A stretch of 64,000 bases of DNA, taken from a virus. Positions 1 to 10,000 of this stretch are shown piece by piece. The notes beneath the pieces are model-generated. The model made no database searches, was not told the origin of the DNA, and saw only the letters and a list, made by a program, of their open reading frames with translations. The DNA lies in the IMG/VR virus record IMGVR_UViG_3300026484_000002, positions 27,282 to 91,281 of that record, one strand, 5' to 3'. Made by a program: the position numbers and the translations under genes. Every line of letters starts with the position of its first letter. Position 1 is the stretch's first letter.

Positions 1-114
1 CTTGAAAATCAAAATCATTTTCCATATATAAGAAGACTTGAAGACAAAGTGAATTGGATTCATCTAGATGTAGCAAATACTGGCAAAAAAGAAATAGTAT
101 TATTTAATCCATAA
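1..114 (+). CDS. C-terminal end of a probable M15-type peptidase (endolysin), partial
   Basis: The frame is open from base 1 to a TAA at 112-114 and gives 37 residues ending a gene that begins outside the window. The stretch VNWIHLDVAN resembles the W-(I/V)-H-x-D strand near the C terminus of peptidase M15 / VanY-like D,D-carboxypeptidases, where the His is a zinc ligand. Such peptidases are common phage endolysins. Only the last part is visible, so the family call rests on one motif. Confidence 0.5.
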   Translation, partial: LENQNHFPYIRRLEDKVNWIHLDVANTGKKEIVLFNP

Positions 115-117
115 TTT

Positions 118-164
118 TATAACATAAATATGCTCAATACAATAAAGTTTATTTATGTTATAAT
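118..164 (+). promoter_or_regulatory. Promoter with overlapping perfect inverted repeat upstream of the portal gene
   Basis: TATAACATAAAT at 118-129 is repeated inverted as ATTTATGTTATA at 151-162, a 12-bp perfect match. The right arm overlaps a TATAAT box at 159-164. The layout suggests a promoter whose -10 lies in an operator or hairpin; it would start the portal-to-capsid operon 30 bp downstream. No convincing -35 is seen. Confidence 0.5.
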
Positions 165-193
165 ACAAACAATAAAGAGTAAGGACCAGCTAT

Positions 194-2206
194 ATGAACA
201 AACCAAAAATAAATAAAGCAGAGCTTCTGGCTAATTTAAAAGCTGATATGGCTGCTGCCGATACTTCTCGCAAACAAATAGATTCAGAAATTAAACAAAG
301 AAGAAGTGTTTATAATGGCGAGCCTTACGGAAATGAAGAAAAAGGTAAAAGCAGGATTGTTCCAAAAGTAGCTAAGAGGCAACAAGCTTGGGCTCATCCT
401 TCTCTCAAAGAACCATTTGTAAGTACACCTAATTTAGTTAGATTTTCTCCTATCACATATGAAGATGTTCCTGCTGCAAGACAAAATGAAATACTACTAA
501 ATAGCCAATTCTGTAGACAATTTGATAGATATAATTTTATGACTAAAGTACTTAAAGTATTAGAAGTTGATGCTACGGTATTTGTTCAAACTGGATGGGA
601 ATATGAAGAAGAAAAAGTAGTTCAAGAAGTTGATGTTATAGAAATAGATGAAACTACTGGTGAAAGATATATTGCTAAAGTTGAAGAAGAAGTATTGGTT
701 CCAACTGTAAATAAACCTACTGCAAGAGTTTGTAGAAGTGAAGATATATATGTGGATCCAACTTGTGAAGATAATTTAGACAAAGCTCAATTTCTTATAT
801 ATAGATATGAAACTGATTTAAGTACATTGCGAAAAGATCCAAGATATAAAAACCTTGATAAAGTTGCAAAAGCTGGAACTAGAGAAGATCTAGATTATGA
901 AGATCCAGATCCTACTAACTTTGAATTTAAAGATGCACCTAGAAAGAAATTGTTGGTTCATGAATATTGGGGAAATTATGATATTAACGGAGATGGAATA
1001 GCAGAACCAATAGTTTGTGTTTGGGTAGATGATATAATTATTAGATTGCAAGACAACCCATATCCAGATAAAAAGATTCCATTCCTAAGCTGTGCTGCAG
1101 ATAGTGTTCCATTTCAATTGCATGGTGAAAATGATATAGATAATATTGAAGATCAGCAACAAGTAATTACAGCTGTGACTAGAGGTATTATAAATAATAT
1201 GGCTTCTAGCAACAATGGACAAACAGGTATTCGTAAAGGTGCATTAGATCCAGTTCAAAAGAAACGAATGTTAGATGGTAAGAATTTTGAATTCAATGGA
1301 TCTCCTGGAGATATCTGGCAGGGTAGCTACAATGCTATACCAAACAGTGCATTTCAAATGTTACAGATGATGAATGGTGAAGTAGATAGTCTAACAGGTA
1401 CTAAAAGTTTTAGTGGTGGTATTAATGGCGGGAGTCTTGGATCTAGTGCTACAGCAGCAAGAGGTGTGCTTGATAGTACAGCAATCAGAAGACTAGACAA
1501 AGTAAGGAACATTGCAGAGAATTTAATTAAACCATTAATTAGAAAATGGATGTCATATAATAGTGAATTCTTAAGTGACGAAGAAGTAGTTAGAGCTACT
1601 AATGATGAACATGTTGCAATAAGAAAAAGTGAGCTACAAGGCAGATTTGATTTAGATATAGAAATTAGTACACCTGAAGATGATACAGCTAAAAGAAATG
1701 AACTAGGGTTCCTTCTTCAAACGATGGGACCAAACCTACCATTTGAAATGACACAATTAATTTTAGGTGAAATAGCTAGATTAAACAGAATGCCTAAATT
1801 AGAAAAAGATATTAAAGATTATAAACCTCAGCAAGATCCAATTAAAGAGCAACTAAAACAAATAGAACTAGAAAAAGCAAAAGCTGATATTGCAAAAGTT
1901 AAAGCAGATATTCAAAAAATATATACTGAAAGTATTGAAAACAAAGATGGAGATTTGGCTAAAAAATCAGCTCAAGCAGAAGTACTTAGGGCACAAGCAA
2001 AACTTCTTGAAAGTAAAGCAGACATGGAAGATCTTAAATTTGTTAAAATGGACAATCAGACAGATGAACAATTTCAGCTTGAGAAGATTCAAATGGAGAA
2101 TGAGCTTAAAGCTAAAATAGCTGCACTTAAAGAAGAATATAAAATAAAACAAATGAATATCCAAGTTGATAATGGAGATTCCAACATTGGTATACCAAGA
2201 GCATAG
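194..2206 (+). CDS. Portal protein
   Basis: 670 aa. Portal proteins form the dodecameric DNA-entry channel at one capsid vertex. The length, the position directly upstream of scaffold and capsid genes, and the middle region (about residues 300-430, with ENDIDNIEDQQQVITAVTRG and a Gly/Ser-rich TKSFSGGINGGSLGSSATAA segment) fit podovirus-type portals of phages with an N4-gp56 capsid. The C-terminal part, about residues 545-660, is a highly charged Lys/Glu-rich coiled coil. The start ATG follows AAGGA. It is the first complete gene of the virion operon. No signal of truncation. Confidence 0.8.
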   Translation: MNKPKINKAELLANLKADMAAADTSRKQIDSEIKQRRSVYNGEPYGNEEKGKSRIVPKVAKRQQAWAHPSLKEPFVSTPNLVRFSPITYEDVPAARQNEILLNSQFCRQFDRYNFMTKVLKVLEVDATVFVQTGWEYEEEKVVQEVDVIEIDETTGERYIAKVEEEVLVPTVNKPTARVCRSEDIYVDPTCEDNLDKAQFLIYRYETDLSTLRKDPRYKNLDKVAKAGTREDLDYEDPDPTNFEFKDAPRKKLLVHEYWGNYDINGDGIAEPIVCVWVDDIIIRLQDNPYPDKKIPFLSCAADSVPFQLHGENDIDNIEDQQQVITAVTRGIINNMASSNNGQTGIRKGALDPVQKKRMLDGKNFEFNGSPGDIWQGSYNAIPNSAFQMLQMMNGEVDSLTGTKSFSGGINGGSLGSSATAARGVLDSTAIRRLDKVRNIAENLIKPLIRKWMSYNSEFLSDEEVVRATNDEHVAIRKSELQGRFDLDIEISTPEDDTAKRNELGFLLQTMGPNLPFEMTQLILGEIARLNRMPKLEKDIKDYKPQQDPIKEQLKQIELEKAKADIAKVKADIQKIYTESIENKDGDLAKKSAQAEVLRAQAKLLESKADMEDLKFVKMDNQTDEQFQLEKIQMENELKAKIAALKEEYKIKQMNIQVDNGDSNIGIPRA

Positions 2207-2217
2207 GAGATAATAAA

Positions 2218-2478
2218 ATGGGAATATTAGATAATGCAAGATATGCAGAAATAGGTAAAAAGTCTGAAGCTAAAAAGCTAGTTGATACTGCAATTAACGC
2301 AGCTGCTCCTAAAATAGCAGAAGCAACACTTAGAGAACACGGTCCAATTATTGAACGAATAGCACTCAATAAATATGGACCAGTAATTCATAAGCGTGCA
2401 GTAGGAGAAACTTTAGCTAATCTTGGTATAGGTATTTCCAATAGTGGAAATGGCTTATCAAGTTTGGGCTTTAGTTAA
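2218..2478 (+). CDS. Small virion-operon protein of unknown function
   Basis: 86 aa, 11 bp after the portal gene, ATG preceded by a GGAGATAAT-type ribosome site. Ala-rich helical N-terminal half; the last residues are SGNGLSSLGFS. The same GLSxxG-type pattern occurs in the next gene. Probably a minor head protein by position; no family recognised. Confidence 0.7.
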   Translation: MGILDNARYAEIGKKSEAKKLVDTAINAAAPKIAEATLREHGPIIERIALNKYGPVIHKRAVGETLANLGIGISNSGNGLSSLGFS

Positions 2479-2507
2479 AATTTAAACAAATAAAAAAGGA
2501 TAATAAA

Positions 2508-2786
2508 ATGAATGAAGAACAAGGCTTAAGTACAATGGGTGTAGAACCACAAGGAGTTACTGTTGAAAATCCTATTCAAGAAGGACAAGTAGCTGGAGGT
2601 ATAACTGTAGAAGAAGTAATTCAATTACTTATGTCAGGAAAGAATCCTCAGGAATTAGCTGAAGTTGGAGTTCCAGTTGAAATTATAAAACAAGCTATTC
2701 AGATCATTCAACAGCAGGTTCAGGAACAACAAGCACAAGATCAGATGCCACAACAAGGTGGTTTGAGTCAAATTGGCATACAATAA
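2508..2786 (+). CDS. Small Gln-rich virion-operon protein
   Basis: 92 aa. It starts with MNEEQGLSTMGVEP and ends with GGLSQIGIQ, so a GLSxxG motif sits at both ends. The middle contains a predicted helix (VEEVIQLLMSGKNPQELAEVGV) followed by a Gln-rich stretch. Upstream AAAAGGATAATAAA is a good ribosome site. Position between portal and scaffold suggests a head-assembly or cargo role; function unknown. Confidence 0.7.
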   Translation: MNEEQGLSTMGVEPQGVTVENPIQEGQVAGGITVEEVIQLLMSGKNPQELAEVGVPVEIIKQAIQIIQQQVQEQQAQDQMPQQGGLSQIGIQ

Positions 2787-2814
2787 CTTAAAGCACTCTT
2801 AAGTTTAAAGTTTG

Positions 2815-2841
2815 TATAATGCCCATAACGGATAATATCCG
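2815..2841 (+). promoter_or_regulatory. TATAAT promoter box followed by a perfect small palindrome
   Basis: TATAAT at 2815-2820 is preceded by a T/A-rich AAGTTTAAAGTTTG tract, the style of epsilonproteobacterial sigma70 promoters. CGGATAATATCCG at 2829-2841 is a 6-bp inverted repeat around one base, where the transcript would begin. Likely an internal promoter, possibly regulated, for the scaffold and capsid genes. Confidence 0.45.
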
Positions 2842-2869
2842 AACATCAACCTAAAAAGGAATGTATTTA

Positions 2870-3193
2870 ATGGATACAATTAATCAACATCAAGCAGGTG
2901 AAAACCCTTTAGATTACTGGACTGACATGGCAATGTCATTGGATCGCTTAGAAGTAAATGATGACTTTAAGAAAGTTATTCTAGAAGGTTATTTTAAAGA
3001 CAAAGCAGTTAGTGGAGTAAGTATTTTAGCTAGTGATCAAGTGAAAGCTAGTGGAAGACGCACAGATGTAATGGAAGGGCTAATCGCTATAAGTTCACTA
3101 CAAGATCATTTTCAAACTATCAAAGCTATGCGTCAAGCAGCTGAAGATGAAGCTGAGTATGAAGATGAAGATGCTGAAACAGTAGAAGGATAA
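2870..3193 (+). CDS. Small acidic virion-operon protein
   Basis: 107 aa from the ATG at 2870 (MDTINQHQAGENPLDYW). An in-frame ATG at 2861 lies almost on top of the AAAAAGGA ribosome site, so the second start is preferred. Helical, with a strongly acidic C terminus (EDEAEYEDEDAETVEG). Just upstream of the scaffold gene. No family recognised. Confidence 0.65.
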   Translation: MDTINQHQAGENPLDYWTDMAMSLDRLEVNDDFKKVILEGYFKDKAVSGVSILASDQVKASGRRTDVMEGLIAISSLQDHFQTIKAMRQAAEDEAEYEDEDAETVEG

Positions 3194-3197
3194 TTAA

Positions 3198-4343
3198 ATG
3201 GCATATACTGAAGAAGAATTATTTGACATGTCAGATGAAGAATTATCCGCTGCTATGGCTGAAGAAAGAGCTGAACTTCAATCTCCAGAAACAGATTTGG
3301 ATCCAGAGGTAAAAACACAAACTGAACAAGATGGACCTGAAGATGAAGAGACTTTTGAAGAAGAAACGGAACAACCTGAAGAGGAATCCGCAGACCCTGA
3401 AGAAGGTCATGACAGTGAAACACCAGAAGACGAGGAAGTACCAGTAGAAACTGATAACACAGATGCTGATAATACTGAAACTGAAAATGATGAAGTAACA
3501 CAACCTAAAGCAGACGAAGAAAAAGCTGAAATTAAAAAGTATAAGTACAAAGCCAATGGTCAAGAATTTGAATTTACACAAGACGAAGTTGTGAATCAAT
3601 TCGGAAAAGTATTTGGTCAAGCTATGAACTATACTAAGAAGATGCAAGCTATTGCTCCATATCGTAAAATGATTAGTGCTTTAGAAGATGAGGGGATCTC
3701 AGAAGATGATATGAATCTAATGATTGATGCTCTTAAAGGGAATAAAGATGCAGTTACTAACTTAGTTAAACGAGCAAACGTAGATGTACTCGATTTAGAC
3801 TTGGATCAGGAAACTAATTATAAGCCCAATAGTTATGGACGTGATGAGAGTGAACTTAGACTAAAAGAAGTAATAGATGATATTTCTTCAGATAAAGAAT
3901 TTGTTATTACACAAAATGTTGTTTCAGAACAATGGGATGATGCAAGTAGAGATGTATTTGCAAAAGATCCAGAGTTAATTAAGGAACTTCATATTGATGT
4001 ACAAAATGGAACTTTTGATAAAGTTAGTCCACTTGCTATGAAAATGAAAGTAATTGATGGTGGGAAACATTCCGACCTTGAATACTATATTGAAGCAGGC
4101 AAGCAGTATCACACTCAATCACGTGCTGCGGAATTACAACAAATTGAGTTAGAGCGACAAAAAGAGCTAGAATCTGTTCAAGTAAAACAACAACAACGGA
4201 CAAAAGTAAAAGAAGAAGCTCCTAGACGAAAAGCAGCTACTATACCAACAAGAAGAACCAGCACAAATAAAGTGACTGACTACTTGGATGATTCAGATGA
4301 AGCATTTGATGAATGGTATAAGAAGTTGCAAGACAGCATGTAA
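3198..4343 (+). CDS. Scaffolding protein
   Basis: 381 aa, immediately before the capsid gene, the usual place for an internal scaffold. The first 115 residues are extremely acidic (Glu/Asp/Thr/Pro). A middle helical domain starts near KYKYKANGQEFEF. The C-terminal part is Lys/Arg-rich and ends with an Asp/Glu-Trp-Tyr-Lys segment (EAFDEWYKKLQDSM) typical of podovirus scaffolds that bind capsid protein. The assignment comes from composition, length and synteny. Confidence 0.7.
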   Translation: MAYTEEELFDMSDEELSAAMAEERAELQSPETDLDPEVKTQTEQDGPEDEETFEEETEQPEEESADPEEGHDSETPEDEEVPVETDNTDADNTETENDEVTQPKADEEKAEIKKYKYKANGQEFEFTQDEVVNQFGKVFGQAMNYTKKMQAIAPYRKMISALEDEGISEDDMNLMIDALKGNKDAVTNLVKRANVDVLDLDLDQETNYKPNSYGRDESELRLKEVIDDISSDKEFVITQNVVSEQWDDASRDVFAKDPELIKELHIDVQNGTFDKVSPLAMKMKVIDGGKHSDLEYYIEAGKQYHTQSRAAELQQIELERQKELESVQVKQQQRTKVKEEAPRRKAATIPTRRTSTNKVTDYLDDSDEAFDEWYKKLQDSM

Positions 4344-4374
4344 AAATGCTGTCTAACTAAACAAGGAAAATATA

Positions 4375-5556
4375 ATGGCAATTCAATCTTATAATAGTGG
4401 GACAGATTCGTCTCAAGGTCCAAATGCAACTTTAGCTTTTTATCAAAAAGCAGGTATTAAAGCTGCAAATAGAGTAAATGTATATGGTCAGTGGGCAAGT
4501 AAAAAATTCATGCCTAAAAAAATGGGTAAAACATTTAAAATTAGTAAATTCATGCATATGTATGATAGAGCTCTAAGTGATGGTGCTTTTGATTCTAAAG
4601 GATATTTATCTGGTAGAGATTTAACTGCTGTTCAAACATTACTTGCAGCTACTGATGGTACAGGTGTTTCTCTTACAGAAGGTGCTGGTGCAACCAACGA
4701 GCGTACACTTCAAAAAGTTACTGTTGAAGCGACATTTGCACGCTATGGTGAAATGATTTCTTATACTGATGAAGTAGAATTATTTTCTGAAGACGCAATG
4801 CAAGTACGTTACCGTGAAGAGCTTGGTGAATTAGCTAATAGTCGTTATGAAGATCTGATCCAATTAGATATGTTATCTACTCCTACAAGAGCTTATACTG
4901 GTACAGCTACTTCAGCGGCAACACTTGGTGATGGTGCAGCAGCAGATGGTTCTGACGATGCTCTTTGGAAAATTTCATATGATTCAGTTCGTAAAGCAGT
5001 GCGTAGACTTGTTCGTAACCGTGCTAAGAAAAATACACAAGTTGTAACTGGATCTACTAAAATTGATACTAAAACAATTGCTCCTGCATTTTATGGTATC
5101 ATTGATGCTGATACTAAATCAGATTTAGAAACATTAACTCGTGGTTCAGGTGCTGAAGCTGAGTTTGTTTATGTTCCTTTCCACAAATATGGTGATGCTG
5201 CAACTGCTGCTCAAGGTGAAGTTGGTGCAATGCATGAGGTTCGTTTTATTGAATCTGAAGGTGCTCTAGTTGATTATGGTAAAGGTGCTGCTCTTCCAGA
5301 TGATTATGCTGGTACACTTGCTAATGATGGTACAAAATTTGATGTTCACCACATCTTATTCCCTACGCAAGATTCTTTTGCAACAGTGGGTCTTAAAGGT
5401 ATGGGTCGTATTAAATTTCACGCTAAATCTCCAGAGAACGTAAGTGAAACTAATCCATTTGGAACAAAAGGGTTCTTCAGTTATAATTTCTTCTATGCAG
5501 GAATTATCTTACAACCTGAGAAACTTCTTAAACTTTCATTGTTAGTATCTAAATAG
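4375..5556 (+). CDS. Major capsid protein, N4-gp56 family
   Basis: 393 aa HK97-fold coat protein. The N-terminal part with a QKAGIKAANRVNVYGQWA-like segment, the central YGEMISYTDEVE strand and the C-terminal FSYNFFYAGIILQPEKLL ending are characteristic of the N4-gp56 capsid family. The codon choice differs from the neighbours, with more GGT/CGT and fewer AGA codons, as expected for a highly expressed gene. Preceded by AAGGAAAATATA and followed by a hairpin terminator, so it is the end of the first late transcription unit. Confidence 0.9.
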   Translation: MAIQSYNSGTDSSQGPNATLAFYQKAGIKAANRVNVYGQWASKKFMPKKMGKTFKISKFMHMYDRALSDGAFDSKGYLSGRDLTAVQTLLAATDGTGVSLTEGAGATNERTLQKVTVEATFARYGEMISYTDEVELFSEDAMQVRYREELGELANSRYEDLIQLDMLSTPTRAYTGTATSAATLGDGAAADGSDDALWKISYDSVRKAVRRLVRNRAKKNTQVVTGSTKIDTKTIAPAFYGIIDADTKSDLETLTRGSGAEAEFVYVPFHKYGDAATAAQGEVGAMHEVRFIESEGALVDYGKGAALPDDYAGTLANDGTKFDVHHILFPTQDSFATVGLKGMGRIKFHAKSPENVSETNPFGTKGFFSYNFFYAGIILQPEKLLKLSLLVSK

Positions 5557-5570
5557 ATATAGCAAATGCG

Positions 5571-5600
5571 CCTAGCTTCGGCTAGGTTAGCTACTTTTCC
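5571..5600 (+). terminator. Hairpin terminator after the capsid gene
   Basis: CCTAGC-TTCG-GCTAGG at 5571-5586 is a perfect 6-bp stem with a UUCG tetraloop, followed by a short CTTTTC tract. It lies 14 bp after the capsid stop codon. Confidence 0.6.
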
Positions 5601-5699
5601 CCTTCAAATTAATTAACCTATCCTTAAGAGTAACTTAGATAAAATATAGCAATTGAGACTGCTCAATAAACTAAACAACCAAAACAAAGGACTTAGCGA

Positions 5700-6203
5700 A
5701 TGGCAAAGTTAGACGAATTAAAGCAAGAAGCAAAAGAGCTTGGACTACAATTTAGTCCCAATATCGGAGAAAGCAAACTTGCTGATAAAATTGAAGAATA
5801 CTACAAAGCACAAGAAACAAGTGGTGTAGTTATCAAAGAAGAAGTCAATGAAGACGAATCAGAACCAGTAAAAAAGTCTGTTAATAGACTAGGTGAATTA
5901 GCTAGAAATGCAGAATTAGCTGCTAGAAAAACTAGTATAATTACTATTACTGACAACGATCAAAGAGAAAACAATCAAACAACTACAGTTTCTGTAACAT
6001 GTGGTAATGATCATTTTGATTTAGGTCTAAAACGTATTCCACTTAATATTCCAGTGGAAGTAGAACAAGGTTTTATCAATGTTCTTAAAGAGATCCAAAT
6101 CCCATTAGCAGTTAGAAATATTGATGGTTCCATTAATACTGTAATGAGAAACAGATATTCTATTAGTTATGAAAATGAATTAAAAGATTCAGATAAAGAA
6201 TAA
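5700..6203 (+). CDS. Virion-operon protein with N-terminal helix-extension-helix-like domain
   Basis: 167 aa. Residues 1-37 (KLDELKQEAKELGLQFSP...KLADKIEEYY) look like a HeH/SAP-type small helical domain often found in phage head-completion proteins. The remainder contains beta-rich TVSVTCGNDHFDLGLKRIP. Position after the capsid gene suggests head completion or decoration. The product is inferred, not recognised. Confidence 0.6.
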   Translation: MAKLDELKQEAKELGLQFSPNIGESKLADKIEEYYKAQETSGVVIKEEVNEDESEPVKKSVNRLGELARNAELAARKTSIITITDNDQRENNQTTTVSVTCGNDHFDLGLKRIPLNIPVEVEQGFINVLKEIQIPLAVRNIDGSINTVMRNRYSISYENELKDSDKE

Positions 6204-6261
6204 TAATTTAATACAGCCTATTTAGATAGGTTGTATTTAGATTATAATAAAGGTAAAGCAT

Positions 6262-6693
6262 ATGGCTATAGCAATGACAGATTTTACTAATGATGTATCA
6301 ATTGACAACAATTACAATGTTACTGGTAATGGAATTTTTGATGACATGATGGAAGCCATAAACAGTAATATTAAAGCTCAATACGATGCAGGAAGAATAA
6401 CAGGAGCCGATTATGCTTCTGTATATTTAGGGGCTATGCAAACAGCAATTAGTCAATCTGCACAAATTATGTTAAATAAAGCATTAGTTGATGCACAAGT
6501 TGCTAGTGAAGAAGCAAAAACTGCGTTAACTACAACACAAGACACTAATGCTCAAAAACAAATCACAATAGATCTACTTAAAATTCAAGCTGGATCTTGG
6601 ACTACAATCTACAACAGCGGCAAGGCAGATAATGTTCCTGATTTGTTAACAAATACAGAAATAAATAGCTTATTTAATAGTTTAAAGGATTAA
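6262..6693 (+). CDS. Helical virion protein, unknown
   Basis: 143 aa, Ala/Gln/Thr-rich and helical, with a coiled-coil-like segment around residues 70-110 (QSAQIMLNKALVDAQVASEE). Its composition resembles the protein at 10664-11572. Neighbours are head-tail and fibre genes. Function not recognised. Confidence 0.6.
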   Translation: MAIAMTDFTNDVSIDNNYNVTGNGIFDDMMEAINSNIKAQYDAGRITGADYASVYLGAMQTAISQSAQIMLNKALVDAQVASEEAKTALTTTQDTNAQKQITIDLLKIQAGSWTTIYNSGKADNVPDLLTNTEINSLFNSLKD

Positions 6694-6694
6694 T

Positions 6695-7060
6695 ATGATA
6701 AGTATGATAATACCAAAAGGTCGTGATTATTCTTTTACTGTAAAAGTATTACAAAGAGATAGTTTTTTACCTCAAGATTTAACAAATATGAGTAATACTA
6801 GTTCTTTGCGTTTAATTGAGTCAGAGAGCGGAAGTACAATAATTACTGCAACTCCACAAATCTATGATGCTCATAATGGTATCTTAGAATGCACTCTTGT
6901 AGATAGTGACACAAATTCTTTAAAAACAGAACGAGGAGACAAGGTCGATGGGTATTATTCTAAACCATTATATAAAGCTTTATTAGAAGTAAAATTTACA
7001 GATGATACTGCACCAGTCACAACTGTAATAGACAATATAGCTACGATAGCAGTAGGATAA
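6695..7060 (+). CDS. Beta-rich baseplate/fibre-associated protein
   Basis: 121 aa, one base after the previous stop, with AAAGGATTAAT before the ATG. The alternating hydrophobic pattern and the opening IPKGRDYSFTVKVLQRDS... resemble N-terminal domains of BppU-like baseplate proteins. It is directly upstream of the long fibre gene and may anchor it. Tentative. Confidence 0.55.
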   Translation: MISMIIPKGRDYSFTVKVLQRDSFLPQDLTNMSNTSSLRLIESESGSTIITATPQIYDAHNGILECTLVDSDTNSLKTERGDKVDGYYSKPLYKALLEVKFTDDTAPVTTVIDNIATIAVG

Positions 7061-7064
7061 AAAT

Positions 7065-10000
7065 ATGAGTAAAGATATAAATGTATTGACAGGCAGTGAC
7101 ACCGCAGTTAATAATAGTGTAACATCTGGATCCACTACTCAAACAAATGTATTAATATCTTCACCAATAGAAGTATTAAATACAGATTATGTAATTGGAA
7201 CTAGAGGTTTGTATAATGGTTCTTTGCTTGGTGGTGTGCCTAGCTGGGTAGATGAAGCTGTTGCTTATAATGTAACTCAAAAATTAGTAGATATTCAAAA
7301 TCAATTCTCTACATTAGATTTATCATTTCATAATGAAGTTGATAGAATAGATGATGAAATAGTTAATGTAGAGAATAGCGTTTTATTGAATTTAAGATCA
7401 GAAATAAATACTACAAAAACAGATATACTGGCAGAGCTACATCAAGATTATATTAAAACTGCAAATACAAATGAAGCTATTGCAGAGTTAAATACAAACC
7501 TAACTAGTAGTTTTCAATCATACACAGATACATCAATATCTAACTTAGAACAAGTATATAAAACAATAGCAAGTGCAGATAAAGCTATTGTTACTGCAAA
7601 AACAGAACTCACTTCAACATTTAATAGTAACATTGCAAATGCCTTAGTTGAATATCAAACCAAAGCTACAGCAGGTAGTGTTGAATCTAGAATTAGAACA
7701 GATTTGTCTACTCAAATTGATAATAACATTTCCTCATTATCAGAAGTTTATTTATCTAAGGTTGATGCTACCGATGCAGAAGCCTCACTTACTAGTACTT
7801 TAACTGCCACATTTAATACTGGACTAGATGAACTATCAGCATCTATCCAAACTACAGATGAAGTTGTTGCTGGATATTTTTCAGAATATACAGATGAGTC
7901 AGTGGATCCAAAACTTGGTCAATTTAAATTAATAGATGGAGTTCAGTATCAATATCTTGGTGGATACCTAGGCATAAACAGTGATGGTTGGGTAAGAACA
8001 GATCAGAGTACATATGATTACACAGTTGGACAAACAAATTATCTAACTAATTTAGTCAATGCTCAGGCTTCTGCTTTACAAGGGCAAATAGATGGATCCA
8101 TCACAACATGGTTTGATACTGGATCTCCTGAATTTAGTGAGTTATTTGCAACATACCAAAGCGACACGAACAACACAGATGACAACAGCCAGGATTTAAC
8201 GGCAGGTAATTTTGTATGGAATGTAGCTGATAATCAAATGTTTAAATATACTGGATCAGACGCAAATATAGATTTGAATTCAGTAGACTATGTTGGAAGT
8301 TCTGATTGGTTAGCTATCTATAGAATAAATCCAAAAGAAGAAACATGGTATGATACTGATGGTATTGATACTAGCAATAATTATTATTGGTATGAAGATG
8401 GAAAAATACGTCCACTAAAAGATGCTGATACTCCTGCTACAATAGAAGAGAGAGGTAAACATATTGGAGATCTTTACTATGATAGAGATACCGGATATGG
8501 ATATCGATTTGCATATGAAGATATTGTAGATATTCCAGATGAAGGAGTAATATTTAGCTGGATTAGAATCACAGATGTAGACATAACGAAAGCATTAGGT
8601 GATGCTGCAAACGCTCAAGCTTCAGCAGATGGAAAAGTAACTATGTTTAGCGAACCGACATTGAATGATGCAACAAATATGTCAAACAGCTGGACTTCAG
8701 ATGAAAAAATTGAACATATAGGAGATTTAAATGTATATCAAGATAAATCTCTGGTAGTATGGGATGGTGAAAATTGGGTTGATACTACAAATTCTACAGC
8801 AAATGAAGCTCATGGATGGGCAGGTTCTGCGAGTAAGCTTATTGGACCTGTAGATAAAAATGGAAAACTAATTGGTCCTATAACTGGTTGGGCGTTCGCT
8901 GCTGCTGGAGATAGTCCTGATGCTAATCAAATATCAGAATTTGCTATACATGCTAATCATTTTTATATACAAAACTCTGATAGTGATTTTACTGATGACA
9001 AGTATAGACCATTTGAAATAAATGGTTCAGATATATATTTTAATGGTAAGGTTACATTCGCCAATACAACAGGAGTTCCTGCATTTGGAAGCAATAACTT
9101 GTTGACTAATTCCGAACCTGCTCTTGGTAATGAAACTGATGGTTGGATTATTGGTGGGTATACTACTGACATTGTCCCTGATAGCATTAGAGATGGTTGG
9201 GATGTATGGAGACCAACTGGCAGTGGAAGTGTAGCAGTTCACATTTCTGGTGAACCTACATCAGGAGGTACATTTGACGTTACACAAACTAAAAAAATAC
9301 CTGTTAAGGCAGGCAAGAGATATGAAGCTACATCACTTATATCAAGCCATAGATGTAATAGTAAGGTTGTACTTTCATTCTACAATTCGGATGGTGAGTA
9401 CATGAGCAAACATGAAATAGGCACAGTAAATACTAGTGTATCACATTCAGGATTATTGAGTGCCTGGACTAGGTATGGTGGATTTATTACTATACCCACA
9501 GATGTGGCAACAGTATCTTTCTGTGTGAGATCAGTAGTAACTGGTAAATCTCCTTACTGCTTCGTAGCACAAGCCTACTTGGGAGAGGCTACAGAGTTAC
9601 AGACTGAATTTAGCCCATGGAGTGAAGGTATTTTAGCTACATATAACTTAGCAAATAAAGATATGAGTAATGTTACTACTATAGATGGTGGTAAAATTAC
9701 TACTGGATATATAAATGCAAATAGAATAAAAGCAGACAGTATAACAGCTGATAAGATAAAAGCAAATGCTATAACAGCTGATAAAATAAAAGCAGACAGT
9801 ATAACAGCTGATAAGATAAAAGCAAATGCTATAACAGCTGATGACATTACTACTGGTACTTTAACGGCAGATGTTATCAAAAGTAAGAGTATCACTTATT
9901 CTGAGGTAAAGAAAGGTACAATTAATGTAGCAGGAGATCAAACAACTTTTGCTACACATACTTATGATAATAGCGGAGGATCTTCTACTCTTATAGTAGT

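Noticed and set aside
9721-9840. Possible CRISPR-like array
   Set aside because: The repeats are directly adjacent without unique spacers and are in frame within the fibre gene.
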